Positions 43,739 to 53,800 of a stretch of DNA of 64,000 nucleotides are shown in pieces. The notes below the pieces were generated by a model. That model ran no database searches, was not told the DNA's origin, and worked only from the letters and a program-made list of their open reading frames with translations. Each line of letters opens with the position of its first letter. Within the stretch, counting starts at the first letter, position 1. Made by a program: the position numbers and the translations under genes. The stretch is from Flavobacterium sp. NKUCC04_CG (GTDB lineage Bacteria; Bacteroidota; Bacteroidia; Flavobacteriales; Flavobacteriaceae), in assembly GCF_019345525.1 (NCBI RefSeq), contig NZ_JAHKRA010000013.1:22342-86341 (forward strand), given 5' to 3'.

Positions 43739-45819
43739 GGAAGTTGTTGGTAGTATTTTTTCTTTAATTGCTCGGCAATCGATTGGTAATAGGCCGTTGC
43801 GCGATCGACCTGTTGTTGGTCTATAGTTTTTACAGCTGTCAAAGGTATTTTTACCTCTTGTGGATTTGTAGATTCAAAATGGAATTGCTGTATTTTTTGT
43901 GTGGGCGATAATATAGTTAACATATTATTGCTGATAAAACCCATATCTTGATAAGTCGCGATAAAGGCTCTAGGGGAATAGCTTGGTTTTAATACATCTT
44001 GCCCATAAAATTTAGAGCTATAATCGAAGTTGAGCAATCCAAACAACGTTGGCATTAAATCGATTTGTGAAATCAAAGTTGCATTTTGTTGAGGACTGAT
44101 AAAACCTGGGGCGTATATCATCGCTGGAATTCTATATTTATCCAACGGCAATTCTGTTTTACCAGCACTAGAAGCACAGTGGTCAGAAACAATAACAAAA
44201 ACAGTATGGGCAAACCAAGCTTGTTTTTGAGCCTGCTTAAAAAACTGTTTTAATGCATAATCAGTGTATTTAACGCCACCATCTCTTGATTTGGATTGTG
44301 GATCGATATCTATTTTGTTCGCAGGATACGTGTACGGACGGTGATTACTCACTGTCATGATGTGATTAAAAAAAGGAACTCCCGATTGGTATTCTTGATT
44401 CATCACTTGAATCGCTTTAAGATACATGTCTTCATCGCAAACGCCCCAAATGTTTTTAAAGCTAATTTCTTCGGGCGTAAAACTGGATTTGTCGACAATA
44501 TCAAAATTATTATGGGAGAAAAATTCCTGCATATTGTCAAAATAAGCATCGCCACCATAAAGGTATTTTACTTGATAGCCCTTTTGTTTAAAGACATTTG
44601 CTGTCGAAAACTTATTTTTGTTGTCTTTGCGTTTGACTACACTTTCTCCAGGTGATGGGGGTATAGATAAAGTGACGGCTTCTAATCCTCTAACCGTTCT
44701 ATTTCCAGTTGCATAGGTATTGGTAAAAAATAAACTCTGTTGTGCTAGGGAATCTAAAAAGGGAGTCAGTTGTTTTTCATTGCCATAATAGCTCATAAAA
44801 TCAGCACTTAAACTCTCTATAGTGATTAAAACCACATTCTTTTTTAACTCCAGTGAATCACTGCTGATGGAACGCAATAGTGATTTACCCTTGTAGCCGG
44901 GATAATCGTCCCGAAGTATGGATACCATTTTGTCTTCGGATAAAACGGGAAAAAACTTAAAGTAATCCAATTCACTATGGTTAAAAGCTTGGTAAAATTT
45001 ATAGGTTCCATTTGCTTGAATTTCGTTGGTAAATACATTGGAAGCATTTTCCAAGTTACTGAGCTTCGGCAGGCTGTAAATAGCTAAAAAAACAAGTAGT
45101 AGATAACTAATACTACAAAGCAATTTACTGGGAAAATTCATTAATTTACGGAGGTTTTTATAGGTCTTTCTATAGATAAAAACCGCCATGGTTAAGGTTA
45201 ATACTCCAACACCTATAAATAGTGGAACAACCGGATAGGATTCCAGGATGTTTCCAATTACGGTATTGGTATATACCAGATAATCTACCGCTATAAAATT
45301 GTATCTCAATCCAAATTCATTCCAAAAAAAGTACTCACTTACCGTGTTTTGAATCAGCAAAAGCGAAAATAAGGCTAGGGAAAAAAAGTAAATAACTTGA
45401 CGAATTTGTAGTCGATTTCTAGGGAAAAACAGGCAGATACCAAAACAAAAAACTTTTATAGCTAAAAAAGCTTGTGCAATTTCAGGTATAGAGCCGCCAT
45501 ATTCATTGAGTATCGTATTAAAAAAAACAATGTAAATGAGTAAGGCAACCAACGACCCAAAGATGATGTATCCCCATGGTTTAGTGTATTTTGAGTTGGA
45601 TAAGAAAAGGTAATACAAGCCAAAGAGTGCATAACTTAAGATAAAAACAAAAAAGTCGTTGACCGCTCCTATGGAAAACATTTTGCACCATTCCATAAAT
45701 GTAAAGGATGAAGTGGTGATGGGGTGAAAAACAAAAACCAATCTCAACAGGAGATTTAATATCAAATAACAAGTTAATAGGTACTTGAACGGTTTGAAAA
45801 ACGATAAATTTAACATCAT
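43735..45819 (-). CDS. LTA-synthase family sulfatase-fold membrane protein
   Basis: From ATG at 45819 the protein has about 694 residues. Five hydrophobic helices in the first 240 residues are followed by an alkaline-phosphatase-superfamily domain: VVLITIESLSADFMSYYGN, with the conserved TNTYATGNRTVRGLEAVTLS (nucleophile Thr), GGDAYFDNMQEFF, VSNHRPYTYP and VIVSDHCASS. It resembles phosphoglycerol transferases and OpgB/LTA-type enzymes that decorate surface glycans or lipids with phosphoethanolamine or glycerol phosphate. A TTG at 45849 would add ten hydrophobic residues and is less likely. It is divergent from the lipid kinase gene. Confidence 0.8.
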   Translation of the reverse strand: MMLNLSFFKPFKYLLTCYLILNLLLRLVFVFHPITTSSFTFMEWCKMFSIGAVNDFFVFILSYALFGLYYLFLSNSKYTKPWGYIIFGSLVALLIYIVFFNTILNEYGGSIPEIAQAFLAIKVFCFGICLFFPRNRLQIRQVIYFFSLALFSLLLIQNTVSEYFFWNEFGLRYNFIAVDYLVYTNTVIGNILESYPVVPLFIGVGVLTLTMAVFIYRKTYKNLRKLMNFPSKLLCSISYLLLVFLAIYSLPKLSNLENASNVFTNEIQANGTYKFYQAFNHSELDYFKFFPVLSEDKMVSILRDDYPGYKGKSLLRSISSDSLELKKNVVLITIESLSADFMSYYGNEKQLTPFLDSLAQQSLFFTNTYATGNRTVRGLEAVTLSIPPSPGESVVKRKDNKNKFSTANVFKQKGYQVKYLYGGDAYFDNMQEFFSHNNFDIVDKSSFTPEEISFKNIWGVCDEDMYLKAIQVMNQEYQSGVPFFNHIMTVSNHRPYTYPANKIDIDPQSKSRDGGVKYTDYALKQFFKQAQKQAWFAHTVFVIVSDHCASSAGKTELPLDKYRIPAMIYAPGFISPQQNATLISQIDLMPTLFGLLNFDYSSKFYGQDVLKPSYSPRAFIATYQDMGFISNNMLTILSPTQKIQQFHFESTNPQEVKIPLTAVKTIDQQQVDRATAYYQSIAEQLKKKYYQQLP

Positions 45820-45885
45820 AATTAATAGTAATAAAATGCAATAATACAATTGTTATAGAAATGTTCGTTTCAAATATGAAAATAT

Positions 45886-45893
45886 TATCTTTG
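45886..45893 (+). promoter_or_regulatory. Likely -7 element of the lipid kinase gene
   Basis: TATCTTTG is an exact TAnnTTTG match; the ATG follows 39 bases later at 45933. Confidence 0.5.
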
Positions 45894-45932
45894 CGAATTC
45901 AATTTAATTGAGTTTTAACTCGAATCGTTTTT

Positions 45933-46811
45933 ATGAAGCACATCCATTTTATTGTAAATCCCATTTCCGGAAAGGGTAAACACGATATTTGTGAAAAGTT
46001 ATTGTTGCAATTTTTTCCGCAGAAAGACTATAAAGTGGTCATTCATTTTTCTCAATATAAAAAGCATGCAATAGAATTAACGCAACAAGCCATACTGCTA
46101 GCGCCTGATGTGATTGTCGCTTGTGGTGGAGATGGAACCATTCATGAAGTAGCTGCGCAATTGGTCAATACCGATATCGCATTGGGCATTATCCCGGTGG
46201 GTTCAGGAAATGGCTTGGCATCGAATTTAGAAATTTCTAAAACGGTCGAAGCGGCTATGGAGAATATCAGAAAGGGCCACGTAAAAAATATCGATGTGGG
46301 AAAAATTAATCACAAGTATTTTTTCAGCAATATGGGATTTGGAATCGATGCTACTATAATTGAGAATTACGAAAAGTCGGGTTCTCGCAAATTGCTATCA
46401 TATCTAAAAGCAGCGATACAATCGGCAAAGAAATTTGAGTTTAAAAATATGCAATTGTGTATAGCAGGACAGTCTAAGAACATCAAACCGTTGTTGTTGT
46501 TCATTTCTAATTCCAACGAAATGGGTTATTCGATGACGCTAACTCCAAAAGCGAGTTTACAAGACGGGCTTTTAGATATATTGATGGTTCCCAAAATAAA
46601 CACCATCCAAAAATTGTATTTTGGATTGTTGGTCTTACTTAAAAAAACCGATAGTTTTGCTAAGGCAGAATGGACTCAAGTGGCAGAATTGGAAGTTACT
46701 ATTGCTGATTTTGAAACCAATGTAATTCAGTTAGATGGGGAATATTATTTATTTAAAGAAAACAAATTCAGAATAGAGGTACTACCAAGTGCATTAAAAG
46801 TATTGTGTTAA
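45933..46811 (+). CDS. Diacylglycerol kinase family lipid kinase (YegS/DgkB type)
   Basis: The 292-residue protein has FIVNPISGKGKHD, the ATP-binding CGGDGTIHEVAAQL, IIPVGSGNGLASNL and FSNMGFGIDATI, the motifs of the soluble lipid kinase family. It phosphorylates diacylglycerol or a related lipid, recycling it into phospholipid synthesis. If the adjacent LTA-synthase-like enzyme releases diacylglycerol, this kinase could recapture it; that link is inference from divergence of the two genes. A response regulator gene follows after 10 bases. Confidence 0.88.
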   Translation: MKHIHFIVNPISGKGKHDICEKLLLQFFPQKDYKVVIHFSQYKKHAIELTQQAILLAPDVIVACGGDGTIHEVAAQLVNTDIALGIIPVGSGNGLASNLEISKTVEAAMENIRKGHVKNIDVGKINHKYFFSNMGFGIDATIIENYEKSGSRKLLSYLKAAIQSAKKFEFKNMQLCIAGQSKNIKPLLLFISNSNEMGYSMTLTPKASLQDGLLDILMVPKINTIQKLYFGLLVLLKKTDSFAKAEWTQVAELEVTIADFETNVIQLDGEYYLFKENKFRIEVLPSALKVLC

Positions 46812-46821
46812 GGACAATGAA

Positions 46822-47487
46822 ATGATGAAAATTCTAATAGTTGAAGACGAAATAGGAATTACCAATTTTTTAAAACAGGGATTGGAGGAGGAAGGTTATA
46901 CGGTTATGGTGGCTGCTAACGGTAGTAGTGGGAAAGACCTGTATGACCAAAATGCCTTTGATTTGTGTTTATTGGATTGGATGTTGCCCAAAATGTCTGG
47001 ATTAGAATTGTGTCGTTATATACGAAGTCAAGATGCCTTAATACCCATTCTCTTTCTAACGGCGAAAGATACCGTAGCTGAAACCATTACGGGATTGCGA
47101 GCCGGAGCTAATGATTATATTAAAAAACCCTTTAGTTTTGAAGAATTGCTTGAACGAATTAAGATACACTTTAGAGTTTCTGATGTTCCTGAGTTATTGA
47201 AGTGGAGCGATGTGGTATTAGATTTAAATCAGTATCAAGTCTTTAAAGCGGATAAGGAAATTTCTTTTACTCCAAGGGAATTTGAATTTCTAAAGTTTTT
47301 AATCGAAAATAAAGGCAAGATTTGTACGCGAAATCAAATTATTGACGCGGTATGGCAAACGAGTTTTGAATACGATACAGGAGTCATTGATGTCTTTATG
47401 AACGCCATTCGAAAAAAATTAAAACTTAAAAAAGACGATGCCCGCTTAAAAACGATACGCGGCGTAGGATTTTTACTCAACGATTAA
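46822..47487 (+). CDS. OmpR/PhoB-family response regulator
   Basis: The 221-residue protein has a receiver domain (ILIVEDE, phosphoacceptor Asp52 in LLDWMLPK, FLTAK, NDYIKKPFSFEELL with the conserved Lys) and a winged-helix DNA-binding domain (ISFTPREFEFLKFLIENKGKICTRNQIIDAVW, then VIDVFMNAIRKKLK and IRGVGFLL). It lacks a kinase gene directly beside it; the nearest is the histidine kinase at 49342, beyond an oppositely oriented ligase gene. It may control the metal-efflux genes downstream. Either of two adjacent ATG codons can start it. Confidence 0.93.
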   Translation: MMKILIVEDEIGITNFLKQGLEEEGYTVMVAANGSSGKDLYDQNAFDLCLLDWMLPKMSGLELCRYIRSQDALIPILFLTAKDTVAETITGLRAGANDYIKKPFSFEELLERIKIHFRVSDVPELLKWSDVVLDLNQYQVFKADKEISFTPREFEFLKFLIENKGKICTRNQIIDAVWQTSFEYDTGVIDVFMNAIRKKLKLKKDDARLKTIRGVGFLLND

Positions 47488-47520
47488 GCGGCAGGTGAAT
47501 TCACAACTGCCGCTGCTGTT
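47487..47520. terminator. Hairpin between the response regulator and the convergent ligase
   Basis: AGCGGCAG (47487-47494) pairs with CTGCCGCT (47507-47514) and encloses the palindrome GTGAATTCAC (47495-47504). A TGTTTTA run follows. It starts on the last base of the response regulator stop codon. Confidence 0.65.
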
Positions 47521-49212
47521 TTATCTTCTATAAGTATATTCTCTATCGACTATTAAATTCTTTGAGATACGTTCTGCTTGTAAGGCGCGCAGTTCCACTC
47601 TTCTAATTTTACCGCTGATGGTTTTGGGTACTTCGGTTACAAATTCGATGAGTCGTGGCATTTTGTATGGTGCAATATGTTCTCTAGAAAAAGCAAACAG
47701 CTCGTCGGCCAATTCTTTGGAACCCAAACTCAAATCTTTGAGTACGACAAATGCTTTGACTTCAAAACCTTTTGCCTCATGAGGACTACCTATTACGGCC
47801 GATTCCAAAACCCTGCCGTGTTCCAGTAAGGCACTTTCTACTTCAAAGGGGCCTATGCGGTAGTCGGAAGACTTAATAACGTCGTCGTCTCTACCGATAA
47901 ACCAAATATAACCGTCAGAATCTTTATAAGCTTTATCACCGGTAAAATAAACCCCATTGCGAAACACCTGTCTCTCCCGCTCTTTGTCGTATAAATAGCC
48001 TTTAAATAAGCCGTTTAGTCGTTCTGCACTAGTTTTTACACAGATGTTTCCCTCTTCATTGTCGGGTAAGCTATTTCCTTCATCGTCGGCAATCAGTATA
48101 TCGTATAAAAAAGTGGGTTTTCCCATAGAACCCAGCTTAACTTTTTTTCCGGGTAAATTCGCAATCATACAAGTACTTTCCGTTTGTCCAAAACCATCGC
48201 GAATCAAGATTCCTGTACCCGCTTTCCATTGTTCAATGATTTCTGGATTCAGCGGCTCACCGGCAGCCACACATTGTCTAAACTTAAAAGCATACGACTT
48301 GAGGTCTTCTTGTATAAACAAACGCAATACAGTAGGTGGCGCGCATAGGGTGGTAATTTGATGTTTTTCGATCAGTTTTAGCGTTTTAGCGGCATTAAAA
48401 CGTTCGGTGGTATGGTGTGCAAACACAGTCGCACCTACGTTCCACGGAGCAAACACACTGCTCCACGCAAATTTAGCCCAACCCGGTTGTGAAATGTTAT
48501 AATGAATATCATCGGCGGTTAGTCCAATCCACGATGCAGTTGTCAAATGGCCTATGGGCTGACTCCAATGGGTATGACATACTATCTTGGGCAAATCGGT
48601 AGTTCCCGAAGTAAAAAAAAGAAACAGATTGTCATCGGGTTTAGTTTCAGCGGCTTCAGCTGTAATTGATTCTAAGGCAATCTCATCAAGCGATATCCAC
48701 CCCTCGCGTTGACCGTCTGCGATGATTTTTACTGGGATTTTTCTCTCGCTAAGGCGTTCGGCTTCATCTATCTTTGCAGCATTGTCTAAATCGGCTATAA
48801 TCACTTTTGGGAGGGTTTTTGAAAAGCGATACACCAAATCGTGTACTCCCAATATACTGGCAGCAGGGACCAACTGTAGTCCGCCTTTTATAGTCGCTAA
48901 TATAGCAATCCAATTAATGGGTTGAAACATCATTTGTGTGAGCAATACATCGCCTTGCTCAATGCCCTTTTTGCGTAAAAAACACAACAATTGATTGTAA
49001 CGATCCTGCAAATCTTTGAAAGAAAACGAAAGTGTTTCCCTTTCATCAGTCCACAACAAAGCGGTTTTATTTGGATGATTTTTTATATGCGTTGCTTCAA
49101 AAACCTCGCTAACCCAATTAAAGTGTTGAGGCTTATTTAATACTACACGACTTAATTCATCGTAATCTTGTCGTGCAATCAATTCACTGATTCTTGTAAA
49201 ATAATTGGTCAT
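47521..49212 (-). CDS. AMP-forming acyl-CoA ligase (ANL superfamily)
   Basis: The 563-residue enzyme from ATG at 49212 activates a carboxylic acid through an acyl-adenylate. P-loop-like FFTSGTTDLPK is at 199-209, then GWAKFAWSSVFAPWNVGA, IRDGFGQTEST, GVYFTGDKAYKDSDGYIWFIGRDDDVIKSSDYRIGP and the C-terminal catalytic lysine in PKTISGKIRR. Similar sequences are medium-chain acyl-CoA or acetyl-CoA-like ligases. The frame stays open 32 codons further upstream, but that stretch is AT-rich, non-conserved and reaches the kinase promoter region. It separates the response regulator from the histidine kinase. Confidence 0.9.
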   Translation of the reverse strand: MTNYFTRISELIARQDYDELSRVVLNKPQHFNWVSEVFEATHIKNHPNKTALLWTDERETLSFSFKDLQDRYNQLLCFLRKKGIEQGDVLLTQMMFQPINWIAILATIKGGLQLVPAASILGVHDLVYRFSKTLPKVIIADLDNAAKIDEAERLSERKIPVKIIADGQREGWISLDEIALESITAEAAETKPDDNLFLFFTSGTTDLPKIVCHTHWSQPIGHLTTASWIGLTADDIHYNISQPGWAKFAWSSVFAPWNVGATVFAHHTTERFNAAKTLKLIEKHQITTLCAPPTVLRLFIQEDLKSYAFKFRQCVAAGEPLNPEIIEQWKAGTGILIRDGFGQTESTCMIANLPGKKVKLGSMGKPTFLYDILIADDEGNSLPDNEEGNICVKTSAERLNGLFKGYLYDKERERQVFRNGVYFTGDKAYKDSDGYIWFIGRDDDVIKSSDYRIGPFEVESALLEHGRVLESAVIGSPHEAKGFEVKAFVVLKDLSLGSKELADELFAFSREHIAPYKMPRLIEFVTEVPKTISGKIRRVELRALQAERISKNLIVDREYTYRR

Positions 49213-49280
49213 AATCAATTTTAGGATAAACGGGTTGATAATGTGAATTATAAATATAGCGAATTCTTTTGTATTTATGT

Positions 49281-49304
49281 TTGCAGATTCGCGAATCTCG
49301 GAAT
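49281..49304. repeat. Three octanucleotide repeat units with a 14-bp palindrome
   Basis: TTGCAGAT, TCGCGAAT and CTCGGAAT follow in tandem in the divergent spacer between the ligase and kinase genes. The palindrome AGATTCGCGAATCT is at 49285-49298, just upstream of the kinase -7 box TACTTTTG (49318-49325). It could be an operator or a remnant of the octamer repeat family. Confidence 0.5.
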
Positions 49305-49341
49305 CCACAAAAAAATGTACTTTTGTTTAAAATTCTTTTTT

Positions 49342-50730
49342 ATGATTTCGTTGTCTATTAAAAATCGCATTGCGTTCTATTATATTTTGGGAACAGCTTT
49401 TTTAATACTGCTTATATTTATTGCCGTACATCAAATTGTGTCGATTACGTTAAATAAACATATCGATGATAACATACAGACTGAAGTATCCAAACATTTG
49501 TCGGAATACAAATATGTCAACGGTAAAATTGAATTGCTATACGAGGACGAATGGATGGAGCGAGAGCACAACGCCATTGATGTCAATCCGGTTTTTGTAG
49601 AATTTGTGTCGGCAGCGGGACAGCTATTTGAAAAATCGCCCAACCTAAAGGAGAAAGAATTGCTTTTCGATCAAGAGTTTACGGACGGCGATTTGTTCGA
49701 TACGACTTTGGATCACCGTTTAATTAGACAAATACAAGTGCCGCTTTATGAAAATGATATTAAAGTAGGGTATTTATTAGTCGCCATGTCTCGGGAAAAT
49801 GCGGTTATGGTAATCTTAAATCTCGAGCGAATTTTGCTGCTTGCCTATCCATTTGTATTGGTGGTTTTGTTTTTTTTGGCGCGAATCATAGCTGGAAAAA
49901 GCATACAACCCGTACAGAATATTATTAAAACTTCCAGACGTATATCGGAACGCAATTTATCGGAACGCGTGCCTTTACCGGAAAACAAGGACGAATTGTA
50001 TGAGTTGACCTTGACCATCAATAACCTTATTGAACGCATTGAAAAAGCCTTGGAACGGGAAAAAGAATTTACTTCCCATGCTTCACACGAATTGCGAACC
50101 CCATTGGCGGTATTGCAAGGAACCCTAGAAGTATTGATACGCAAACCGAGAGAAGAGATAGAGTATCGCCAGAAAATTAATTTTTGCATTACAGAAATCA
50201 AACGAATGAATACCCTAGTTGATGATTTGCTGATGTTGGCCCGTATTGAAAATACGCAGAGTGAAATCAATATGGAATTATTGAATCTACAAGAATTATT
50301 TATAGAAGTCATCCAACGATTTGCTGTACCCATTCAACAAAACAATATTGAAGTACAAATGAACTCAAGTCAAATTGGTCGCGTATATACAGACAAACAT
50401 TTGTTTTTGATGATATTGAATAACTTAATTTCAAATGCCATAAAATACAATGTTCAAAATGGGGCTCTTTTTGTAGATTTCACTGAAAGTGATGATCAAG
50501 TTGAAATTTCCATTTCAGATACGGGAATTGGTTTTTCTCAATGGGATGAAAATGAGGTTTTCAATCAATTTTTTCGCTCTCAAAATGCTAAAGATACACC
50601 GGTAAAAGGTACAGGTCTGGGATTGGCGATTGTAAAAAAACTGAGTGAGATATTAGCTATTCCTATCGAAATAAAAAGTATTTTAAATCAAGGAACTGTT
50701 GTAAGACTTATTCTAAATAAACGGATCTAA
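49342..50730 (+). CDS. Sensor histidine kinase
   Basis: From ATG at 49342 the kinase has 462 residues. Two membrane helices (IAFYYILGTAFLILLIFIAVHQIV and ILLLAYPFVLVVLFFLARI) frame a periplasmic sensor of about 140 residues. A HAMP linker leads to the dimerisation helix with His249 (FTSHASHELRTPLAVLQGTLEVL) and an ATPase domain with NNLISNAIKYN, ISDTGIGFS and GTGLGLAIVKKLSEIL. The start is supported by TACTTTTG 17 bases upstream. The efflux genes follow directly, so it probably senses periplasmic metal or envelope stress. Its partner is probably the regulator at 46822. Confidence 0.9.
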   Translation: MISLSIKNRIAFYYILGTAFLILLIFIAVHQIVSITLNKHIDDNIQTEVSKHLSEYKYVNGKIELLYEDEWMEREHNAIDVNPVFVEFVSAAGQLFEKSPNLKEKELLFDQEFTDGDLFDTTLDHRLIRQIQVPLYENDIKVGYLLVAMSRENAVMVILNLERILLLAYPFVLVVLFFLARIIAGKSIQPVQNIIKTSRRISERNLSERVPLPENKDELYELTLTINNLIERIEKALEREKEFTSHASHELRTPLAVLQGTLEVLIRKPREEIEYRQKINFCITEIKRMNTLVDDLLMLARIENTQSEINMELLNLQELFIEVIQRFAVPIQQNNIEVQMNSSQIGRVYTDKHLFLMILNNLISNAIKYNVQNGALFVDFTESDDQVEISISDTGIGFSQWDENEVFNQFFRSQNAKDTPVKGTGLGLAIVKKLSEILAIPIEIKSILNQGTVVRLILNKRI

Positions 50731-50810
50731 GACATTTCTAATCCATTCTTAAGTTTAGCTTAAGGAAACTGTCCAATATCGAAGGTAATTTTGTAAAAAA
50801 ATAAACAATC

Positions 50811-53800
50811 ATGTTGGAAGGAATGATCAAATTTAGCTTGAAAAACAAGCTTATAATTCTGCTTTTTACATTTGGACTTATCGGTTTTGGCATGTATTCA
50901 GTCACTCAATTATCGATTGGAGCTGTTCCCGATATTACCAATAATCAACTTCAAGTCATCACTACGTCTTCAACACTATCTACTCAAGATATAGAACAGT
51001 TTGTGACCTATCCTATAGAGATTCAAATGGCCAATTTACCGGGAATTAAGGAGGTGCGATCCATTTCCAAATTCGGATTGTCGGTAGTGACTTTGGTTTT
51101 TGATGAGAGCATGGGAACCTATTTACCTCGGCAATTAGTAGCGGAAAAAATTAAAATTGCTGCAGAAGAAATTCCAGAAGGATTTGGTAGTCCTGAAATA
51201 GGGCCTATAACCACGGGTTTAGGAGAAATATATCAATACACTTTAGAGGTGAAACCGGAATTTAAAGACCGGTATTCGACTTCTGATTTAAGAACGATTC
51301 AAGATTGGATTGTGCGTAGACAATTATCTGGGATACCTGGAGTTGTAGAGGTAAACACTTGGGGAGGTCATCTCAAGCAATATGAGGTAGCTATCAATAC
51401 GGCAAAGCTCAAAGCGATGAATATATCGGTTAATGAGTTATTTACGGCATTGGAAGGTAATAATAGCATAGCTGGTGGCGCCTATATTGAGAAGGAAAAT
51501 CAAAGTTTTTTTATTAGAGGGGAAGGAAAAATAACTTCTTTAGATGATATAAGAGCTATAGTGGTTAAAAATGAAAACAATTTACCCATTTTAGTCAATG
51601 ATGTAGCTGTAGTACGCTTGGGGAGCGCCAATAGATTTGGTGCGATAACCGGGAATGGAGAAGGTGAAAAAGTACTGGGACAAATCATGATGATTAAAAA
51701 CGGTAATTCTAAAAAAGTATTGACTGCGGTAAAAGATCGTGTTGCTGAGGTTCAAAGTCGCCTACCTGAGGGGGTTTATATCAATCCTTTTTTAGAACGT
51801 AGCGAATTGGTGGGTAAAACTACTTTTACCATTGCAGAAAACCTGATTTTAGGTTGTTTAATCGTCATCTTCGTCGTAGTCCTGTTACTTGGAAATTTAC
51901 GTTCTGGGTTGGTTGTAGCTTCCGTGATACCCTTGTGTTTGTTATTTGCCATTTCGATGATGAACTTGTTTGATATCGATGCCAATCTAATGAGTATGGG
52001 AGCCATTGATTTTGGGATTATTATCGATGGAGCTGTAATTATCGTTGAATTTGTCGCCTTTAAAATTGTTAGTGGGGGCGCCGATTTAAGAACGATGACC
52101 AAGGCCGACCGGCAGCTTGCAATAGATGAAATTACTTTTAAGAGCACCAATAAAATGATGAATTCCGCCTTTTTTGGGCAATTGATTATATTGATTGTGT
52201 TTATTCCAATACTATCACTAACTGGCGTAGAAGGGAAAATGTTTAAACCGATGGCGATGACTTTTAGTTTCGCGCTTATTGGGGCGATGATTTTATGTTT
52301 GACCTATGTACCTGTGATTTCTTCGCTGGTTTTAAAACCAGTGGTAGAAAAGGAAAATTCTTTTTCCAAACGTCTAATTGCTCGCTTAATTTCTTGGTAT
52401 CAACCGCTGATTGAATGGGCTTTAAAACACACCAAAGCCGTGTTAATTAGTTCGGGTTTGCTATTGGCAATAGCCGTGGTATTATTTACGAGAATGGGAG
52501 GAGAGTTTATTCCCAAGTTAGATGAAGGAGATTTTGTGATTCAGCCGGTTTTAAAAACGGGAACCTCACTCAGTAAAACGATAGAGACAACAACCAAAAT
52601 AGAAAACATACTTCTGAAGAATTTCCCTGAAGTAGATCAAGTGGTTACGCGAATCGGTGCTGCTGAGGTTCCAACAGACCCCATGTCAATGGAAGAGACC
52701 GATGTCATTATAAAGCTACATCCTAAAGGGGAGTGGACTTCTGCTGCGACTAAGGATGAATTGGCTGATAAGATGAAAGCTGAAATTGAAAAGTATATTC
52801 CCAATATGGAAATTGAATTTACACAACCCATTGAAATGCGTTTTAATGAGCTGATATCAGGGTCCAGAGCCGATATTGCTATTAAAGTTTTTGGTGAGGA
52901 TTTGGATGTGTTGAATAAAATGGCACATCAAATTCGAAATTCCATAGAAAAAATTCCAGGAGCAGCGGATATCATAGTCGAAAAAGTAGCGGGATTAAAA
53001 CAAATGAGCGTGGTTTTTGACCGTCAGAAAATTGCTAGATACGGATTGAAAATTGCCGATGTAAATCAAACTATAGCCTTGGCTTTTGCGGGTAAACAAG
53101 TCGGAAATGTGTTTGAAGGAGAGCGCAAATTTGATTTGGTCGTTCGTTTGGATGAACAATATAAAAGGGGATTAGACGATTTAAAGAGCTTGTATATCAC
53201 CATTCCTTCGGGACAGCAAATTCCATTAGAAGAAGTCGCTCATATTAGTTATACCGAAGGGCCAGCCCAAATATCGAGAGAAAACACCAAAAGACGTATA
53301 GTAGTAGGGGTAAATGTACGTAATCGCGATTTACAGAGCGTCATTGAAGATATCCAACAGAAGTTGGGAACGGAATTGCAGATGCCTGCGGGATATTCCA
53401 TTGAATACGGCGGACAATTTAAAAATTTGCAAAGTGCAAAAGATCGCTTGATGATTGCGGTGCCTATAGCTTTATTATTGATTTTTTTACTGCTGTATTT
53501 TGCCTTTCATTCCATTCAAGAAGCCCTTATGGTTTATACAGCTATACCGCTTTCTGCTGTGGGAGGAGTATTGTTTTTATGGATGCGCGATTTGCCTTTT
53601 AGCATTTCTGCCGGAGTGGGTTTTATAGCTTTATTTGGTATCGCGGTACTCAATGGAATTGTATTGGTAGAACACTTTAATGAATTGACCAAAGCGGGAA
53701 TGAAAAATATTGATGAATTGATTATTAAGGGAACTACCGATCGATTAAGACCCGTATTGTTAACCGCTTCTGCGGCAGCTTTAGGGTTTTTACCAATGGC

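Noticed and set aside
44296..44655. 119-codon plus-strand frame inside the LTA-synthase-like gene
   Set aside because: It is antisense to a conserved catalytic domain and carries no recognisable features.
49213..49308. N-terminal extension of 32 codons for the acyl-CoA ligase
   Set aside because: The upstream codons are AT-rich, non-conserved in type and overlap the kinase leader; ATG at 49212 precedes the first family-like sequence.
49243..49341. N-terminal extension of 33 codons for the histidine kinase
   Set aside because: It would start upstream of the -7 box TACTTTTG, so it would not be in the mRNA; ATG at 49342 is better.
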